Assembly (NCBI RefSeq): GCF_003332825.1 | Contig: NZ_QIRF01000004.1 | Coordinates: forward strand, 131,241 to 195,240 | Length of the DNA stretch: 64,000 nucleotides | Direction of reading: 5' to 3' | Source: Dyella sp. C9 | GTDB lineage: Bacteria; Pseudomonadota; Gammaproteobacteria; Xanthomonadales; Rhodanobacteraceae | In this document: in pieces, positions 33,378-42,496 of the stretch | Numbering within the stretch: the first letter of the stretch is position 1 | Layout: each line of letters opens with the position of its first letter | Translations under genes and position numbers: made by a program | Notes under the pieces: generated by a model | What the model was told of the DNA's origin: nothing | Seen by the model: only the letters and a program-made list of their open reading frames with translations | Database searches by the model: none

Positions 33378-33698
33378 ATGAAGGGCTGGATTCGCAGGAC
33401 CTGGATGGGTTGCGTAGTCGCCTTGGCGCTGGGCGTGCCATTGGCGCATGCAGACGGCGGGCGCATCACGTTTGTGGGATCAATCGTCACGCCCACGTGT
33501 GGCTTCGGGGGTGACGCATCGTTCGCCGATCTTGGCGGTGGCTGTGGCCCCGCGGCGAGCTCAGTGCCCCATGCCTCGCTTTATCGACAGGATGTCGTTG
33601 CACTTGAGACCATCAATGACGGGGACAAGCTGCTCTCCTATTTTTCCGGCTATGCGGATGCTTCGACCGCGCAGCTGGTGACACGCAACTACGAGTAG
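33378..33698 (+). CDS. Short pilin-like secreted protein
   Basis: A 106-residue protein with a signal peptide (MKGWIRRTWMGCVVALALGVPLAHA). The mature start DGGRITFVGSIVTPTCGFGGD has the shape of a chaperone-usher pilin N-terminus (G-x-I-x-F-x-G-x-I, then Cys), with a second Cys about 12 residues later. It ends after about 80 mature residues, half a normal pilin, and lacks the usual C-terminal Y-x-x-x-Y end. It faces the pilus operon, 13 bases from its last gene. It could be a terminator subunit, a decoy or a truncated pilin. Confidence 0.65.
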   Translation: MKGWIRRTWMGCVVALALGVPLAHADGGRITFVGSIVTPTCGFGGDASFADLGGGCGPAASSVPHASLYRQDVVALETINDGDKLLSYFSGYADASTAQLVTRNYE

Positions 33699-33711
33699 TT
33701 GCCGCGGCCGC

Positions 33712-34746
33712 CTACTGATAGCTCATGGTGAAGGTCGCCGTGCCGGATACCTTGCCGGCGGAAACCGGCGAAGTCGTCTGGTAGTAGCGGGCGAAGAAGG
33801 GCAGCGTCACGTTGCCCGCCGCTGCTTTGCCGAACGAAATGGCGGTTCCCCAGGTGATGGCCGTGCCGCTCTGGTTGAGCACTTGTACGCCGACGCCGCC
33901 CGCGCCACCGCTGGTGGGCAGCAGTACGCCATTGGCCGTTGACGAAGGGTTGGTGCCCGTGAGCGTCACCGAGACATTGTTGGCGCCGTTGGGACAGGAA
34001 AGCCCGATGCTGAAGGCGGTGGTGCCGGCGGTGGAACCCACGCCGGTGAAGGCGCTGGTGCTCACCGACGGCAGCGTGACGGTGAGGTTCTGCGACGCTG
34101 AGTTCACCGTGCAGGTCGGCAGCGAAATCACCGTGCCGCTGTTGAGCGTGAGGCTCTTGCTCAGGGTCTGGCTGATGTTGTAGCCGTAGATGTACCACTC
34201 GTACTTGCCGAAGGTGATGCTGCTGATCGTGCCTGCGCTGACCGTACCGGTCACGATCAGCTGCGCCGTATAGCTGATGGCCAGCGAACCACTGCTGCCA
34301 TTGACGTATCCGGCGATGTAAGCGCCCGACTGCTGGTCGCCCGGGGTGACGTCATAGGAGGACATGCCCGGATTCATGGTCAGCTGCACGCCGACGCCCG
34401 TTACGTTGGTGGTGTAGATCACGCTGGTGATGCCCGTGCCGCTGGGCAACTGGCCGGTGGTGAACTGGCTGGCGGTCAGGCCGTACATCTGCGCGGCAAA
34501 GCGCGAATATCCATTCGGCAGGCCGCTGCAGGTAAATGTCACCGTGCCGGTCTGGGGGGAGCCAAAGGTTGTTCCGACCGCTGCGCCGGAGGGCACCGTG
34601 GCCGCGGGGATGGTGAGTGCCAGGCTGTTCGCCGAGCAGGTCGGGCTGGCCGCGCGCGCCATCGGCGCAAACATCATCGACAGCAGCAACAGCAGGCCGA
34701 GCAGGCCGGGATGCCGCCGGGCAAGGAGGAGGGAAGATCGGATCAT
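33712..34746 (-). CDS. Fimbrial tip adhesin (two-domain)
   Basis: A 344-residue protein. A basic signal peptide (MIRSSLLLARRHPGLLGLLLLLSMMFAPMARA) is followed by an N-terminal lectin-like domain of about 170 residues and a C-terminal pilin domain (about residues 205-344) with CTVNSASQNLTVTLPSVSTSAF. That stretch closely resembles the major pilin VTLPSVSTSAFSGLG. It ends TATFTMSYQ, like a pilin donor-strand partner. Its place as the last gene of pilin-chaperone-usher-adhesin is standard. ATG overlaps the usher stop. The receptor cannot be told. Confidence 0.86.
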   Translation of the reverse strand: MIRSSLLLARRHPGLLGLLLLLSMMFAPMARAASPTCSANSLALTIPAATVPSGAAVGTTFGSPQTGTVTFTCSGLPNGYSRFAAQMYGLTASQFTTGQLPSGTGITSVIYTTNVTGVGVQLTMNPGMSSYDVTPGDQQSGAYIAGYVNGSSGSLAISYTAQLIVTGTVSAGTISSITFGKYEWYIYGYNISQTLSKSLTLNSGTVISLPTCTVNSASQNLTVTLPSVSTSAFTGVGSTAGTTAFSIGLSCPNGANNVSVTLTGTNPSSTANGVLLPTSGGAGGVGVQVLNQSGTAITWGTAISFGKAAAGNVTLPFFARYYQTTSPVSAGKVSGTATFTMSYQ

Positions 34747-37502
34747 GGACCGCTCCTGACGACCTGTGCCACCGTCGTCGGTCGCGCACACGTCACATTG
34801 ATTTCCTGATAGCTCTGCTTCTTGTCGCCCTTGGCCGGAGCCGCGAGCTGGATCGGAAACACGCAGCTCTGGTCGTTGCCGTCGGTGTCCTGCCAACGGG
34901 CAGTCAGCGTGCCGGAGGCCGGTACGCCACGTACCAGTGCGCCGCCGGCCTGGCCGACCACGCCGAGCGAGGTTCCCTTTTCGTCGAGCACTTCGGCACC
35001 GAACGGCACCGGGTCGCCGTTTTCCAGCCTGGCGCGGATGATCACGCTGCGGCCGTTATGCGTCTTGAACTTGAGCAGCACCACGGCGCCGGCGTGCGGT
35101 GCAACCTGTGCACTGGTGGAATCAAGCTGCACGTCGAGCGGCAGGCCCTTGGGGTCAAGCTGCACGGTGTTGAGCAGGTACGGCGACAAGTAGGGGACGA
35201 TGGCGTAGCCGCCGCCGTCCACGCGCACGTCGGTGCCATTGAGCACGCGGGCACCCGTTGCATCCGGCGCGTACACCAGGCCGACGGTATCGCCGAGTGG
35301 CTGGCCGAAGGTGACGCCGCCCTGGTGAGCCACCACGGAACCGCTCGCGCCGATCGATGCCTGCGAATAACCCTGGCCCGTGCCGTAGCTTGCATTCACC
35401 AGCACATAGGGGCTGCGGTAGCCGCCACTGAGCGAACCGGCCTCGCCCTGCGAGCTGGTGTGGGACGCCATCACGCCGTAGTCGAACTGGTTGTCCTTGC
35501 CGAGCGTGCCGTTGAGCAGTGCCTGCTCCTGCGAGCCGTCAGTCGCGTCGTGGCTGAGGTTGAGCATCAGCGTGGGCGAGTGCGGATGGTCGCCCAGGGG
35601 CAGGCTCAAGGTGACGAAGTACTGGTTGTCGTAGCGGCCCGTCACATCGCGCGTACGCGTTGCGGAAAAGTTGTAGCTCAGGCGGTGGAACGTGTTGTTG
35701 TAGCCGAGCTGGAACTGGGTGTTGGTGCCGCTGCGGTTCCAGTAGTCGTTGGTGGACGCATTGACGTAGAACGAGCCACCACGCGTGCCCAGCCGCTGGG
35801 TCATGGTCAGGTCGAAGCGATTGCGCTGGCGCTCAAGCGTGTTGGGGTTGAGCGCGGAATCGCTCAGTGCCGAGCCGGACAGCAGCGCGTTCTGCTGGGC
35901 CGACAGCACGCTGGTCACCGGCACGCCGTCGATGGTCTGCACCGTGGGCGGCACATATGTAAAGGCATCCAGGCCGCGTCGCGCGTAGTCGCGCGCCAGG
36001 GCGGCATCGGAAAGGCTGAGGTAGCCGCTGGTGGAATAGCGGTAGGCCGCCACGGTGAGCGACGTGTCGCTTTCCGGGAACAGCTTGCTGTAGCTCACCC
36101 GGTAGCTTTGTCCCGACTGCGTGGACTGGCCGGGGATCTCCGCACGCGACTGTGTGACATCCACCGCGACCGCGCCCAGCCGCGTGTTGACCGCGCTGCC
36201 CACGATCAGTGCGCCGTAGCCATCGGAGGCGGCCAGGCCGGCATAACCGGTCAGCACGTTGGTGAAGCCGTGCTGCACGGTGGCCTGGAACACGTTGGGC
36301 TTGTGTTCCAGCGCGGTGTTGCGCAGTTGGCCAGCCACGATGCTGAAGCGGGTGATGCCGGGGCGAAGCAACTGGGCGACCGAGGCGTACGGCACGCTGA
36401 AGGTGCGCGTGCGGCCGTCGGCTTCGGTAATGGTGACGTCCAGGCTGCCGCCGTAGCCGGTGGGATACAGGTCGTTGATCGAGAACGGGCCCGGCGCGAC
36501 GGTGGTCTGGTAGATCTGCATGCCGTTCTGGCGGATCGTCACCAGTGCATTGGTATCGGCCACGCCACGGATCACCGGCGCATAGCCGCGCAGCGAATCG
36601 GGCAGCATGCGATCGTCGGTGGCAAGCTGCACGCCACGGATACCGTAGGAATCGAAAACCTGGCCATCCGTGAAGCTGTCGCCCACGGTCAGCTGGGCGC
36701 GCCAGGACGGCAGGTCGCGCTGCAGGTAGGTATTGATGTTCTGCCACTGGCGCTGCGAAGACGCGCCTGCGGTCGCCGATTGCCAGGTGGCGGTGGATTC
36801 TTCGCGCAGGTGCCACGGGCCAAAGTTGAGGCCGGCGTTGATGCCCAGATAGGCGGTGGTCTGGCTCTGGCCGTTGTTGGTGCTGCGATAGCTGTTGAAG
36901 TTGTAGTTGAGCAGCGCGGCGGGGATGCCGGCATCCCAGTACTCGGGGCTGACGTAGCCACGCGGGCGTTGGCCCATGTAGGCCTGCGGAACGCTCACGT
37001 CGAGCTTCAGCTCGCTCATGTCGAAGGACACGGTGGCGCCGGGAATCAGCGTGCCGATATCCACGCAGGCGGCGGGATTCTTCAGTTGTGCCGTCAGCTC
37101 GTCGCTCGGCTTGACCGGATGAAGGCCAAGCTGCTGCAACAGCTTGTCATCCACGCAAGCCGAAGCATTGGCATCGGCCTGGGGCGCGGCGAAGCGCACA
37201 TTGGTACGAGTCACCCAGCTGCCGTTGAGCGTCACGTCGGTGTAGTAGTTGCCCGGCAGCACCGGATTGCCGTGTTCGAAGCGCGACAGGTCCGTGGTGT
37301 TGGCGCCGGATCCGGACAGCAGGCTGCGGTCGAAATTCGCGTCCGCACCGGAAGCCGCTGCCGCTGCCGCCGCTGCCGCCGGCGCGGCGATCGCGCCATG
37401 CGAAGCCAGGGCCAGCGATAGCGCCAGCCACAGCGGTGCGAATCCGCGCGGGGCGTGCCCGCGCGAACCTGCGACCCTGGAGCTGGCGCGAAGACGGTTC
37501 AC
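34743..37502 (-). CDS. Outer-membrane fimbrial usher (FimD/PapC type)
   Basis: A 919-residue usher that secretes and joins pilin subunits. Signal peptide followed by an Ala-rich stretch, then the N-terminal chaperone-binding domain (FDRSLLSGSGANTTDLSRFEHGN, VLPGNYYTDVTLNG). The 24-strand barrel and plug follow, with the TFSVPYASVAQLLRPGITRFSIVAGQLR motif. Two C-terminal domains end the protein (GRSVIIRARLENGDPVPFGAEVLDEKGTSLGVVGQAG). It starts with GTG overlapping the chaperone stop (GTGA) and ends overlapping the adhesin ATG, so the three are translationally coupled. Confidence 0.96.
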   Translation of the reverse strand: MNRLRASSRVAGSRGHAPRGFAPLWLALSLALASHGAIAAPAAAAAAAAASGADANFDRSLLSGSGANTTDLSRFEHGNPVLPGNYYTDVTLNGSWVTRTNVRFAAPQADANASACVDDKLLQQLGLHPVKPSDELTAQLKNPAACVDIGTLIPGATVSFDMSELKLDVSVPQAYMGQRPRGYVSPEYWDAGIPAALLNYNFNSYRSTNNGQSQTTAYLGINAGLNFGPWHLREESTATWQSATAGASSQRQWQNINTYLQRDLPSWRAQLTVGDSFTDGQVFDSYGIRGVQLATDDRMLPDSLRGYAPVIRGVADTNALVTIRQNGMQIYQTTVAPGPFSINDLYPTGYGGSLDVTITEADGRTRTFSVPYASVAQLLRPGITRFSIVAGQLRNTALEHKPNVFQATVQHGFTNVLTGYAGLAASDGYGALIVGSAVNTRLGAVAVDVTQSRAEIPGQSTQSGQSYRVSYSKLFPESDTSLTVAAYRYSTSGYLSLSDAALARDYARRGLDAFTYVPPTVQTIDGVPVTSVLSAQQNALLSGSALSDSALNPNTLERQRNRFDLTMTQRLGTRGGSFYVNASTNDYWNRSGTNTQFQLGYNNTFHRLSYNFSATRTRDVTGRYDNQYFVTLSLPLGDHPHSPTLMLNLSHDATDGSQEQALLNGTLGKDNQFDYGVMASHTSSQGEAGSLSGGYRSPYVLVNASYGTGQGYSQASIGASGSVVAHQGGVTFGQPLGDTVGLVYAPDATGARVLNGTDVRVDGGGYAIVPYLSPYLLNTVQLDPKGLPLDVQLDSTSAQVAPHAGAVVLLKFKTHNGRSVIIRARLENGDPVPFGAEVLDEKGTSLGVVGQAGGALVRGVPASGTLTARWQDTDGNDQSCVFPIQLAAPAKGDKKQSYQEINVTCARPTTVAQVVRSGP

Positions 37503-38245
37503 TGCCCGATATGACCTTGCAGGGTGACGGTGGCGCCGTAGTCGTTGATGGCGTCGTAGCTCACCTCGGCGCCAGCGCCGGGGCGCAGGTTCATGCCCTC
37601 GACGGGCATCTTCAGGTTGGCGAACGGCGTGACCATGCCGGCCGCGTTGGAGATGAACTGCTTGCCGCCCGTGTTCACCGTGATCTTCACGATGGTGACG
37701 TGATATGGCGTGGGGTTATGTGCTTCCAGGGCGTAGCCCTGGCCGTCGGCGACCGCGGCCCAGGTGACCTGGGCCGGAGCCTTCAGCGGATCGCCAGGCA
37801 GGTTGGCCGGGCGATAGAAAAGCTTGATTCGCGAGCGGAACGCGAACTGCAGGGTGTTCTTGTCCTTTAGTTCCAGCGAGGTCGGCTTCGGCGGAATTTC
37901 CAGCACGTTGAGCCAGAACAGCGATTCGCGGTCGGCCGGCAGCTGGGCCTGGGTCGACACGATGCGCAGGTTCTGCTCCTTCTGCGGCTCCATGCGGAAC
38001 AGCGGCGGCGTGATCAGGAACGGCGTGTGCACCTTGTCCGGCGTGGAGTGCTCATCGCCGTCGTCGATCCATGCCTCGACCAGCGTGGGGTAAGCGTTGA
38101 GGTTGCTCAGCCTCACTGAGGTCTCGCCGTCCTGGCCCGGAAACACCACGCGGGTATTGCCGATGACGACATTGGCGAAGGCCGACGGTGCAAACACGCA
38201 AAACGTCAGCAGTGCCGCGGTGGCGGCACGAAGCAAGATCTTCAT
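37499..38245 (-). CDS. Periplasmic fimbrial chaperone (PapD/FimC type)
   Basis: A 248-residue two-domain immunoglobulin-like chaperone. Signal peptide (MKILLRAATAALLTFCVFAPSAFA), G1-strand pattern ESLFWLNVLEIPPKP with the preceding conserved Arg/Lys, and the FYRPANLPGDP linker. It holds pilin subunits in a donor-strand complex and hands them to the usher encoded next. A hairpin separates it from the pilin gene upstream. Confidence 0.95.
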   Translation of the reverse strand: MKILLRAATAALLTFCVFAPSAFANVVIGNTRVVFPGQDGETSVRLSNLNAYPTLVEAWIDDGDEHSTPDKVHTPFLITPPLFRMEPQKEQNLRIVSTQAQLPADRESLFWLNVLEIPPKPTSLELKDKNTLQFAFRSRIKLFYRPANLPGDPLKAPAQVTWAAVADGQGYALEAHNPTPYHVTIVKITVNTGGKQFISNAAGMVTPFANLKMPVEGMNLRPGAGAEVSYDAINDYGATVTLQGHIGQ

Positions 38246-38283
38246 GGGAATGCCTACAGGGTGGCAGGATGACCGGTGGAACC

Positions 38284-38321
38284 GGCCAGGCGCTGCAGCC
38301 AGAAGACTGCAACACCTGGCC
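38284..38321 (-). terminator. Hairpin between the major pilin and chaperone genes
   Basis: GGCCAGG (38284-38290) pairs with CCTGGCC (38315-38321), and inside it CTGCAG can pair with CTGCA. It begins 14 bases past the pilin stop. Such elements commonly keep pilin mRNA abundant and reduce read-through into chaperone and usher. Confidence 0.65.
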
Positions 38322-38334
38322 GTGCAACAACTGA

Positions 38335-38892
38335 TCAGTTGTAGATCATCGAGTAGTTGACCGAGCTCGCCACGGAGCCGGCGGTCGGTGCCGTCGCGGA
38401 GTTCTGGTAGTAACGGACGAAATAGGTCAGCGTGGCCGAGTTCGTCGTCGACGAGATGTTCGCCAGGCCAGCACCGCTGGTGGCGGCGGCACTGCCGGCC
38501 GTGACGATCGAGCCGTCGCTGTACAGCAGCTGCAGGTCGAGGTTGGTGGCGCCGCCGGTGGTGACCACCAGGCGACCGTTGCTGTTCACGGTCGGGCCGG
38601 CCTCGAAGTACGTGGCAACGGTGTTCATGCCGGTGGCGCAGCCGCTGACGCCGATGGTGAACTGCGTCTCGCCGGCGGTGGTGCCCAGGCCCGAGAAGGC
38701 GCTGGTGGACACCGACGGCAGGGTCACGGTGCCGCTGCCGTTGGTGCCGGCGTTGAGCTTGACGGTACAGGTCTTGGCGGTAACGGCGCCGCCGAAGGTG
38801 ATGGTGCCGTCGACGGCCTTGGCGGTCTGCGGAGCGAGTGCAACGGCGCCGAACGAGGCGGCGAGCACGGCGGAGAGGAGAAGCTTCTTCAT
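38335..38892 (-). CDS. Major fimbrial subunit (chaperone-usher pilin)
   Basis: A 185-residue pilin. Signal peptide MKKLLLSAVLAASFGAVALAPQTAKA. The mature start VDGTITFGGAVTAKTCTVKL contains the first disulfide Cys, the second Cys is in IGVSGCATGM, and the C-terminus SSVNYSMIYN is the beta-zipper strand. The start is the MKK codon rather than the ATG 6 bases upstream, because AAAGGA is 7 bases from it and only 1-2 from the other. First gene of the operon; its promoter should lie in the 430-base AT-rich gap upstream. Confidence 0.94.
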   Translation of the reverse strand: MKKLLLSAVLAASFGAVALAPQTAKAVDGTITFGGAVTAKTCTVKLNAGTNGSGTVTLPSVSTSAFSGLGTTAGETQFTIGVSGCATGMNTVATYFEAGPTVNSNGRLVVTTGGATNLDLQLLYSDGSIVTAGSAAATSGAGLANISSTTNSATLTYFVRYYQNSATAPTAGSVASSVNYSMIYN

Positions 38893-39203
38893 ACCCATGT
38901 CCTTTGAACGATTGGTGGTTACATCTTTTTGATGCGCTTCCGGACCACGGGCTAGCGCCCCCCGATTGCGCTGTCTGGCTCCTGGTCCCATGCCTCTGCG
39001 GGCTGGTTTCCAGGTCGCTTACCCCGTCCTAAGCAACCCCCGTGCCAATCCTCGCAAGGCGCTTGAGATGGCCTTGTTTCGGGGTTTGAGAGGGGGATTT
39101 GTTAAAACAGAGTGACGATTTGGGCATGCCTTTCGGGTCACACCGGACCCGAATTGCCGCCCAATGTGCAAATTGTGTCACGTTTTGAGAAATCTCTTAT
39201 TGC

Positions 39204-39224
39204 CACGACACTAAAGTTGTCGTG
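39204..39224. promoter_or_regulatory. Inverted repeat CACGACA-N7-TGTCGTG
   Basis: Perfect 7-base arms, 30 bases before the first XRE-type operator. Could be an operator for another regulator or part of the pilin promoter; no factor can be named. Confidence 0.4.
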
Positions 39225-39245
39225 CAACCGGCCGATAAGGGTTCA

Positions 39246-39263
39246 TGTAAAGGATGCTTGACA
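39246..39263 (+). promoter_or_regulatory. XRE-type operator 1 (TGTAAAG-N4-CTTGACA)
   Basis: An 18-base dyad with one mismatch between the arms; the right arm includes a TTGACA -35 hexamer. It has the same arm length and spacing as the second operator 43 bases on. Confidence 0.7.
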
Positions 39264-39288
39264 TCGCGATGCGCCACCGGCAGTCTGG

Positions 39289-39306
39289 TGTCAAGCACAC
39301 TTGACA
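39289..39306 (+). promoter_or_regulatory. XRE-type operator 2 (TGTCAAG-N4-CTTGACA)
   Basis: A perfect 7-base dyad around CACA, 18 bases before the ATG of the membrane protein gene, where a bound repressor would block transcription. The paired architecture fits self-control by the XRE regulator of the operon. Confidence 0.78.
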
Positions 39307-39323
39307 TCGAACCGGGGGCGTTG

Positions 39324-39923
39324 ATGGCCAGGCTTACCCAGCGGCAGTACCAGCAACGCCTGTTGGTGGCGATGACGATCTACGTGGCAGTCATGCTGCT
39401 GGTCTGGCCATCGGCTCGATCGGTGGCGCAGCTGCCGCTGAAAGTCCTGCTGGCCATGACGCCGCTGCCGCCGATGTTCTATGCGTTGGCCCTGATGGCC
39501 CGGCGGATCCGGGAGAGCGACGAGCTCGAGCAGCGTACCCACCTGGTCGGGCTGGCGGTCGCCACCGGCCTGACTGCGGCACTGAGCCTGGCCGGTGGTT
39601 TCCTTGCGGCCTCCCGCGTGCTGCCCGTCGATGGGTCGATCCTGATCTGGGTGTTCCCCGTCATGATGATCAGCTACAGCGTGACCCGTGCCCGCGTGTC
39701 GCGTGCCTATGGCGGCGATCCGGGCTGCGGCGAGGAAGGCGGTGGCCGCTGGACTGCGGTGCTGCGCCTGCTGCTGCTGACCGTGGCCGCGCTGTATGGC
39801 TGGGGGCATGGCTGGGACGACTACCGGCTGGGGCTTGCCTGCGGCATCGTCGCCGGATTGCTGCTGGTGACCGTGGTGAAGGCCGTGGCCAGCCGGCCGG
39901 CCCGCGGGCAGGCGGGCTCCTGA
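39324..39923 (+). CDS. Membrane protein co-transcribed with XRE regulator
   Basis: A 199-residue protein with about five hydrophobic helices (residues 13-30, 37-57, 73-95, 101-117 and 145-190). A charged RRIRESDELEQRTHL loop between helices 2 and 3 resembles that of small membrane proteins often paired with a downstream 65-residue XRE regulator. Function unknown; toxin-antitoxin-like or signal-linked roles have been guessed for such pairs. Start is the ATG at MARLTQRQYQQR; an earlier in-frame start would lie across the operators. Confidence 0.75.
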   Translation: MARLTQRQYQQRLLVAMTIYVAVMLLVWPSARSVAQLPLKVLLAMTPLPPMFYALALMARRIRESDELEQRTHLVGLAVATGLTAALSLAGGFLAASRVLPVDGSILIWVFPVMMISYSVTRARVSRAYGGDPGCGEEGGGRWTAVLRLLLLTVAALYGWGHGWDDYRLGLACGIVAGLLLVTVVKAVASRPARGQAGS

Positions 39924-39939
39924 GGTTGGACTGCCACGC

Positions 39940-40134
39940 ATGAACAATCACGTCCGCCAGCTGCGTGCCGACCACGGCTGGTCGCAGGCCGACCTGGCCG
40001 AGCGACTGGATGTGTCGCGCCAGACCGTCAATGCCATCGAGACAGGCAAGTACGATCCCAGCCTGCCGCTGGCCTTCAAGATCGCGCGGCTGTTTGGCCT
40101 GCCGATCGAATCGATCTTCGAACCCGAACCGTAA
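39940..40134 (+). CDS. Small XRE-family HTH regulator
   Basis: A 64-residue Cro/CI-type DNA-binding protein, nothing but the helix-turn-helix domain (QADLAERLDVSRQTVNAIETGKYDPSLPLAFKIARLFG). It lies 16 bases after the membrane protein gene and very probably binds the two TGTMAAG-N4-CTTGACA operators upstream of the pair. Confidence 0.92.
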   Translation: MNNHVRQLRADHGWSQADLAERLDVSRQTVNAIETGKYDPSLPLAFKIARLFGLPIESIFEPEP

Positions 40135-40184
40135 TCACTGGCGGTCGGGCCGCAACCCAAAGGGAGTGAGGGGGAAGTGCACGC

Positions 40185-41765
40185 ATGAGCATCAAGGGAC
40201 GAACCATTCTGCGCATCGGTGCGGTGGCGGTGGGCCTGGCCGCACTGGGCTGGAAGCAATTCCACCGGCCGGCGGCAGACGCATCGGACAGCCCGTCGCC
40301 GGTACCGGCCGCCGTAGCCACGCAACCGGCGATGCCGGCCAAGCCACAAACCTGGCAACTGGGCTCGCTCACGCTGAGGCCCTGCGAGCTGGGTCAGCCC
40401 AACAGCGGACTTTCCACCGCGGCCTGGTGTGCGCCGTTCGAGGTGCCGGAGAACCGCAACGATCCGCACAGCCGCAAGATCGCCCTGAAGCTGGCGGTGA
40501 TCCGCAGCAGTGCCCAGGTCGCGGCCAAGGACATGCTGGTGCTGCTCGCCGGCGGTCCCGGTCAGGCCGCCACCGAGTCGTGGCCGGGCGTGGCCACCGC
40601 CCTGCAGCCGCTGACCGCGCATCGCCACGTGCTGCTGCTGGACCAGCGCGGCACCGGAGGCTCCAACCCGCTCAGCTGCAAGGCGGATGAGGGTGAGGCG
40701 CCGGCCGGCGATGAGGATGCCGACTCCAGTCCCGAGCAGCAGCGCGCGGAAACCGTGCGTTGCCTGAAACAGCTCGAGGGCAAGGCCGATCCGCGCTACT
40801 ACACCACCACCGTGGCGGCGCAGGACCTGGAAGACGTGCGCAAGGCGCTCGGCGCACCGACGTTCGACCTGGTGGGCGTTTCCTACGGCACGCGCATGGC
40901 GCAGCAATACGCCATGCGCCATCCCGACGCGGTGCGCAGCCTGGTGCTCGACGGCGTGGTGCCGAACGAGCTGGCGCTGGGCCAGGACTTCGCGCAGAAC
41001 CTCGACGATGCGTTGAAGGCGCAGTTCGCCCGCTGCAGCGCCGACCCCGCCTGCCACAAGCGCTTCAATGACCCCTACCAGACCCTGTACCAGTTGCGCG
41101 ACGCGCTGCGCGCCAATCCGCACAAGGTGAGCTTCCGCGATCCGCAGAATTACCAGACGGTGCAGCGCGAGCTCAACGAATCCTCGCTGGTCAGCGTGGT
41201 GCGCATGTTCGCCTACTCGCCACTGACCGCGGCGCTGCTGCCTGTGTCGATCGACGCGGCGGCGCACGGTGACGTCGGTCCCTTGCTGGGCCAGGCCAAG
41301 CTGCTTACCGGCGACCTCTCCGACACCATGAACGGCGGCATGCAGTCCTCGGTGATCTGCAGCGAGGACGCCGACCTGCTCGCACCGCGCCCGCAGGACG
41401 CGCACACCATGCTCGGCAATCGCATGGTCGAGACGCTGCAGGCGGTGTGCTCGGTATGGCCCAAGGGCGAACGCCCGGCCGATTTCCACCAGCCGCTGAA
41501 GACCGACAAGCCGGTGCTGCTGCTGTCGGGCCAGTACGACCCGGTGACGCCGCCGCGCTATGGCGAGCAGGTCGCCTCTCAACTGCCGCAGTCGCGCCAC
41601 CTCGTGCTGGCCGGCCAGGGACACAACGTGATCAACGCCGGCTGCGCCCCGCAGGTGGTGAAGCATTTCATCGAAGACCTCAATCCGCACAAGCTCGACG
41701 TGAAGTGCCTCGATCGCCTGCAGGCCACGCCGATGTTCTTCGACTTCAACGGAGCGGCGCCATGA
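40185..41765 (+). CDS. Alpha/beta hydrolase, tripeptidyl aminopeptidase (TAP)-like
   Basis: A 526-residue S33-type serine hydrolase. N-terminal hydrophobic segment ([11 protein letters not shown]), GGPGQAATE oxyanion motif, nucleophile in [15 protein letters not shown] (near residue 240), and C-terminal TAP-like domain with acid in [10 protein letters not shown] and His in AGQGHNVI. Likely cleaves short peptides or esters in the periplasm. Its TGA overlaps the ATG of an ABC ATPase, so enzyme and exporter are one operon; this may mean that the hydrolase acts on the exported compound. Confidence 0.88.
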   Translation: MSIKGRTILRIGAVAVGLAALGWKQFHRPAADASDSPSPVPAAVATQPAMPAKPQTWQLGSLTLRPCELGQPNSGLSTAAWCAPFEVPENRNDPHSRKIALKLAVIRSSAQVAAKDMLVLLAGGPGQAATESWPGVATALQPLTAHRHVLLLDQRGTGGSNPLSCKADEGEAPAGDEDADSSPEQQRAETVRCLKQLEGKADPRYYTTTVAAQDLEDVRKALGAPTFDLVGVSYGTRMAQQYAMRHPDAVRSLVLDGVVPNELALGQDFAQNLDDALKAQFARCSADPACHKRFNDPYQTLYQLRDALRANPHKVSFRDPQNYQTVQRELNESSLVSVVRMFAYSPLTAALLPVSIDAAAHGDVGPLLGQAKLLTGDLSDTMNGGMQSSVICSEDADLLAPRPQDAHTMLGNRMVETLQAVCSVWPKGERPADFHQPLKTDKPVLLLSGQYDPVTPPRYGEQVASQLPQSRHLVLAGQGHNVINAGCAPQVVKHFIEDLNPHKLDVKCLDRLQATPMFFDFNGAAP

Positions 41766-42496
41766 TCGAAGTAAGGGACCTGCACAAGTCATTTGGCGCG
41801 GTGAAGGCGGTGGACGGCGTCAGCTTCGTCGCCCGCGACGGCGAGATCACCGGCCTGCTCGGCCCCAATGGCGCCGGCAAGACCACCACGCTGCGCATGC
41901 TCTACACGCTGATGAAGCCCGATCGCGGGCAGGTGCTGGTGGACGGCATCGACGCCGCCGACGATGCGCTGGCAGTGCGTCGCCGGCTTGGCGTGCTTCC
42001 CGATGCACGAGGCCTGTACAAGCGCCTCACCGCACGCGAGAACGTAGACTACTTCGCCCGCCTGCACGGCCTGCCCGAAGACCTGCTGGCGCAGCGGCGC
42101 GAGGCGCTGGTGAAGGCGCTGGAGATGGACGAGTTCGCCGATCGGCGCACCGAGGGCTTCTCGCAGGGGCAGCGGGTGAAGACGGCGATCGCCCGCGCGC
42201 TGATCCACGATCCGCGCAACGTGATCCTGGACGAGCCGACCAACGGCCTGGACGTGATGGCCACCCGTGCGCTGCGCCAGTTCATGCAGCATTTGAAGAA
42301 CGAAGGCCGCTGCGTGCTGTTCTCCAGCCACATCATGCAGGAGGTCGCCGCGCTGTGCGACCGCATCGTGGTGATCGCCCACGGACGCGTGGTGGCGGAC
42401 GAATCGCCCGAAGCGCTGCGCGAACAAACCGGGGAGGCCAGTCTGGAAGACGCCTTCGTCAAGATCATCGGCAGCGAAGAGGGCCTGGCTGCATGA
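41762..42496 (+). CDS. ABC exporter ATPase, NatA-like
   Basis: A 244-residue ATPase. Walker [17 protein letters not shown], the Q-loop as [26 protein letters not shown], signature [14 protein letters not shown] (a variant of LSGGQ), Walker [13 protein letters not shown] and H-loop SSHIMQEV. The DARGLY and FSQGQ patterns match NatA, the ATPase of sodium/proton-exporting NatAB. Overlaps both neighbours by ATGA. Confidence 0.9.
   Translation: MIEVRDLHKSFGAVKAVDGVSFVARDGEITGLLGPNGAGKTTTLRMLYTLMKPDRGQVLVDGIDAADDALAVRRRLGVLPDARGLYKRLTARENVDYFARLHGLPEDLLAQRREALVKALEMDEFADRRTEGFSQGQRVKTAIARALIHDPRNVILDEPTNGLDVMATRALRQFMQHLKNEGRCVLFSSHIMQEVAALCDRIVVIAHGRVVADESPEALREQTGEASLEDAFVKIIGSEEGLAA

Larger units (their letters stand above)
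38893..39323. other. Divergent intergenic region, 431 bases, AT-rich control DNA
   Basis: Lower GC than its surroundings from about 39060 to 39220. It must hold the pilin promoter on one side and the membrane protein/XRE operon promoter on the other. Visible elements are a 7-base inverted repeat CACGACA/TGTCGTG (39204-39224), GAGA-aat-CTCT near 39188 and the two XRE-type operators. A weak CRP-like half site is not convincing. Confidence 0.6.

Noticed and set aside
34617..37421. 934-residue frame opposite the fimbrial usher
   Set aside because: Composition is that of an antisense shadow; the usher has all its domains and coupled neighbours.
39130..39180. CRP-like site in the pilin promoter (TCACA at about 39137; TGTGC-N6-TGTCA near 39162)
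   Set aside because: Only one half of each site matches; not enough to call.
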